A stretch of DNA of 64,000 nt, taken from NCBI GenBank assembly GCA_020722815.1, contig DYKB01000017.1, positions 39,828 through 103,827 on the forward strand, written 5' to 3'. A program made the translations under genes and the position numbers. Within the stretch, counting starts at the first letter, position 1, and every line of letters starts with the position of its first letter. The notes below the pieces were generated by a model. The model did no database searches, was not told the DNA's origin, and saw only the letters and a program-made list of their open reading frames with translations. Below are positions 63,783 through 64,000 of the stretch, piece after piece. The stretch comes from Caldithrix sp. Its GTDB lineage: Bacteria > Zhuqueibacterota > Zhuqueibacteria > Thermofontimicrobiales > Sulfurfontimicrobiaceae.

Positions 63783-64000
63783 TGTCAGGTGATAAATTAA
63801 AAGTTTTACTGGTTAATATCGATCATATTTTTATATGATTTTATCGAAAAAAAATAAACAATCATCTTTTTAATAATTTTGTATTAGAGGGGCAATTTTT
63901 TCTTACCCATCCCCTAACCCCTTCCCTAAACAACAAGGAAGGGGGACTGCCGTGTAATTCTTCTCCCCTTCCCTTGTCTTTAAGGGAAGGGGCCGGGGGA
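63783..64000. other. Right edge: AT-rich spacer and C-rich/G-rich repeats
   Basis: Two palindromic units of the interspersed family (CCCCTTCCCT...AGGAAGGGGG near 63913-63946 and CCCCTTCCCTTG...AAGGGAAGGGGCC near 63965-63995) close the window. They match the copies at 58466-58644. No gene is visible. Confidence 0.6.

Noticed and set aside
1..64000. tRNA or rRNA genes
   Set aside because: The larger intergenic gaps were read on both strands for GGTTCGAATC-type T-loops and rRNA cores; none was convincing. A tRNAscan run would settle it.

Overview
The window is about 40% GC and reads as one chromosome segment of an uncultured anaerobic bacterium, probably of the FCB superphylum (Calditrichota/KSB1-like). 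The pointers are a type IX secretion sorting tail on a multiheme cytochrome, a NusG paralogue of the UpxY/LoaP kind heading a capsule operon, a eukaryote-type citrate synthase, and a large heterodisulfide-reductase (Hdr) type redox cluster. The phylum is an inference; there is no rRNA gene to settle it.

Layout. Positions 1-16.4k, minus strand: an exopolysaccharide/capsule operon that starts at a consensus promoter (16396-16424) with a ~450-nt leader. It encodes an UpxY-like antiterminator, a Wza-like export lipoprotein, a Wzc-like chain-length regulator/BY-kinase, a phosphoglycosyl transferase with a degenerate GGDEF-like N-terminus, three enzymes of a diacetamido-sugar pathway (dehydrogenase, acetyltransferase, aminotransferase), four glycosyltransferases, a polysaccharide deacetylase and a CapK-like adenylate-forming enzyme cut by the window edge. 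Positions 16.8-26.4k: a secreted coiled-coil protein, glnA, a cupin, the translation operon ffh-rpsP-khpA-rimM-trmD-rplS, a candidate 6S RNA, citrate synthase and a zinc-ribbon protein. Positions 26.5-31.3k: two divergent multiheme cytochromes, one an 8-haem T9SS-tailed protein split by a frameshift, the other a 19-haem protein fused to a b-type membrane domain. Positions 31.7-37.9k: RlmD, a PIN/RHH toxin-antitoxin pair, an EamA transporter, HemW and an O-antigen-ligase-like protein.

Positions 38.0-55.5k, minus strand: a redox cluster of hdrC, hdrB, an HdrA carrying an inserted GltD/NfnB-like NAD(P)H module, hdrA, a double HdrA, an MvhD-like subunit, an FrhB/FdhB-like subunit, a PD-(D/E)xK-like protein, a second hdrC/hdrB pair, and FrdB-like and FrdA-like subunits. 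It looks like a flavin-based electron-bifurcation or confurcation system coupled to a fumarate/succinate-type flavoprotein. A tail-specific protease follows at 56.1k.

Positions 59.1-63.2k, minus strand: a complete diversity-generating retroelement (DGR), the most notable part of the window. An HRDC accessory gene overlaps a DGR-type reverse transcriptase (IGNLTSQ and YMDD motifs). A 132-bp template repeat (61507-61638) follows. Next comes a 710-residue target with an N-terminal membrane segment, a NACHT/STAND NTPase and a C-terminal FGE/C-type-lectin-fold domain whose last 132 bp (59099-59230) are the variable repeat. Without any indel, VR and TR differ at 20 positions, and all 20 are adenines of the template on the coding strand. 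Three ~91-bp palindromic elements found nowhere else in the window separate the DGR parts, and an inverted 15-nt sequence sits beside the 3' ends of TR and VR. A DUF559-type protein closes the window.

Intergenic spaces throughout are rich in palindromic repeat families, one of which has inserted in frame into the DGR target gene.
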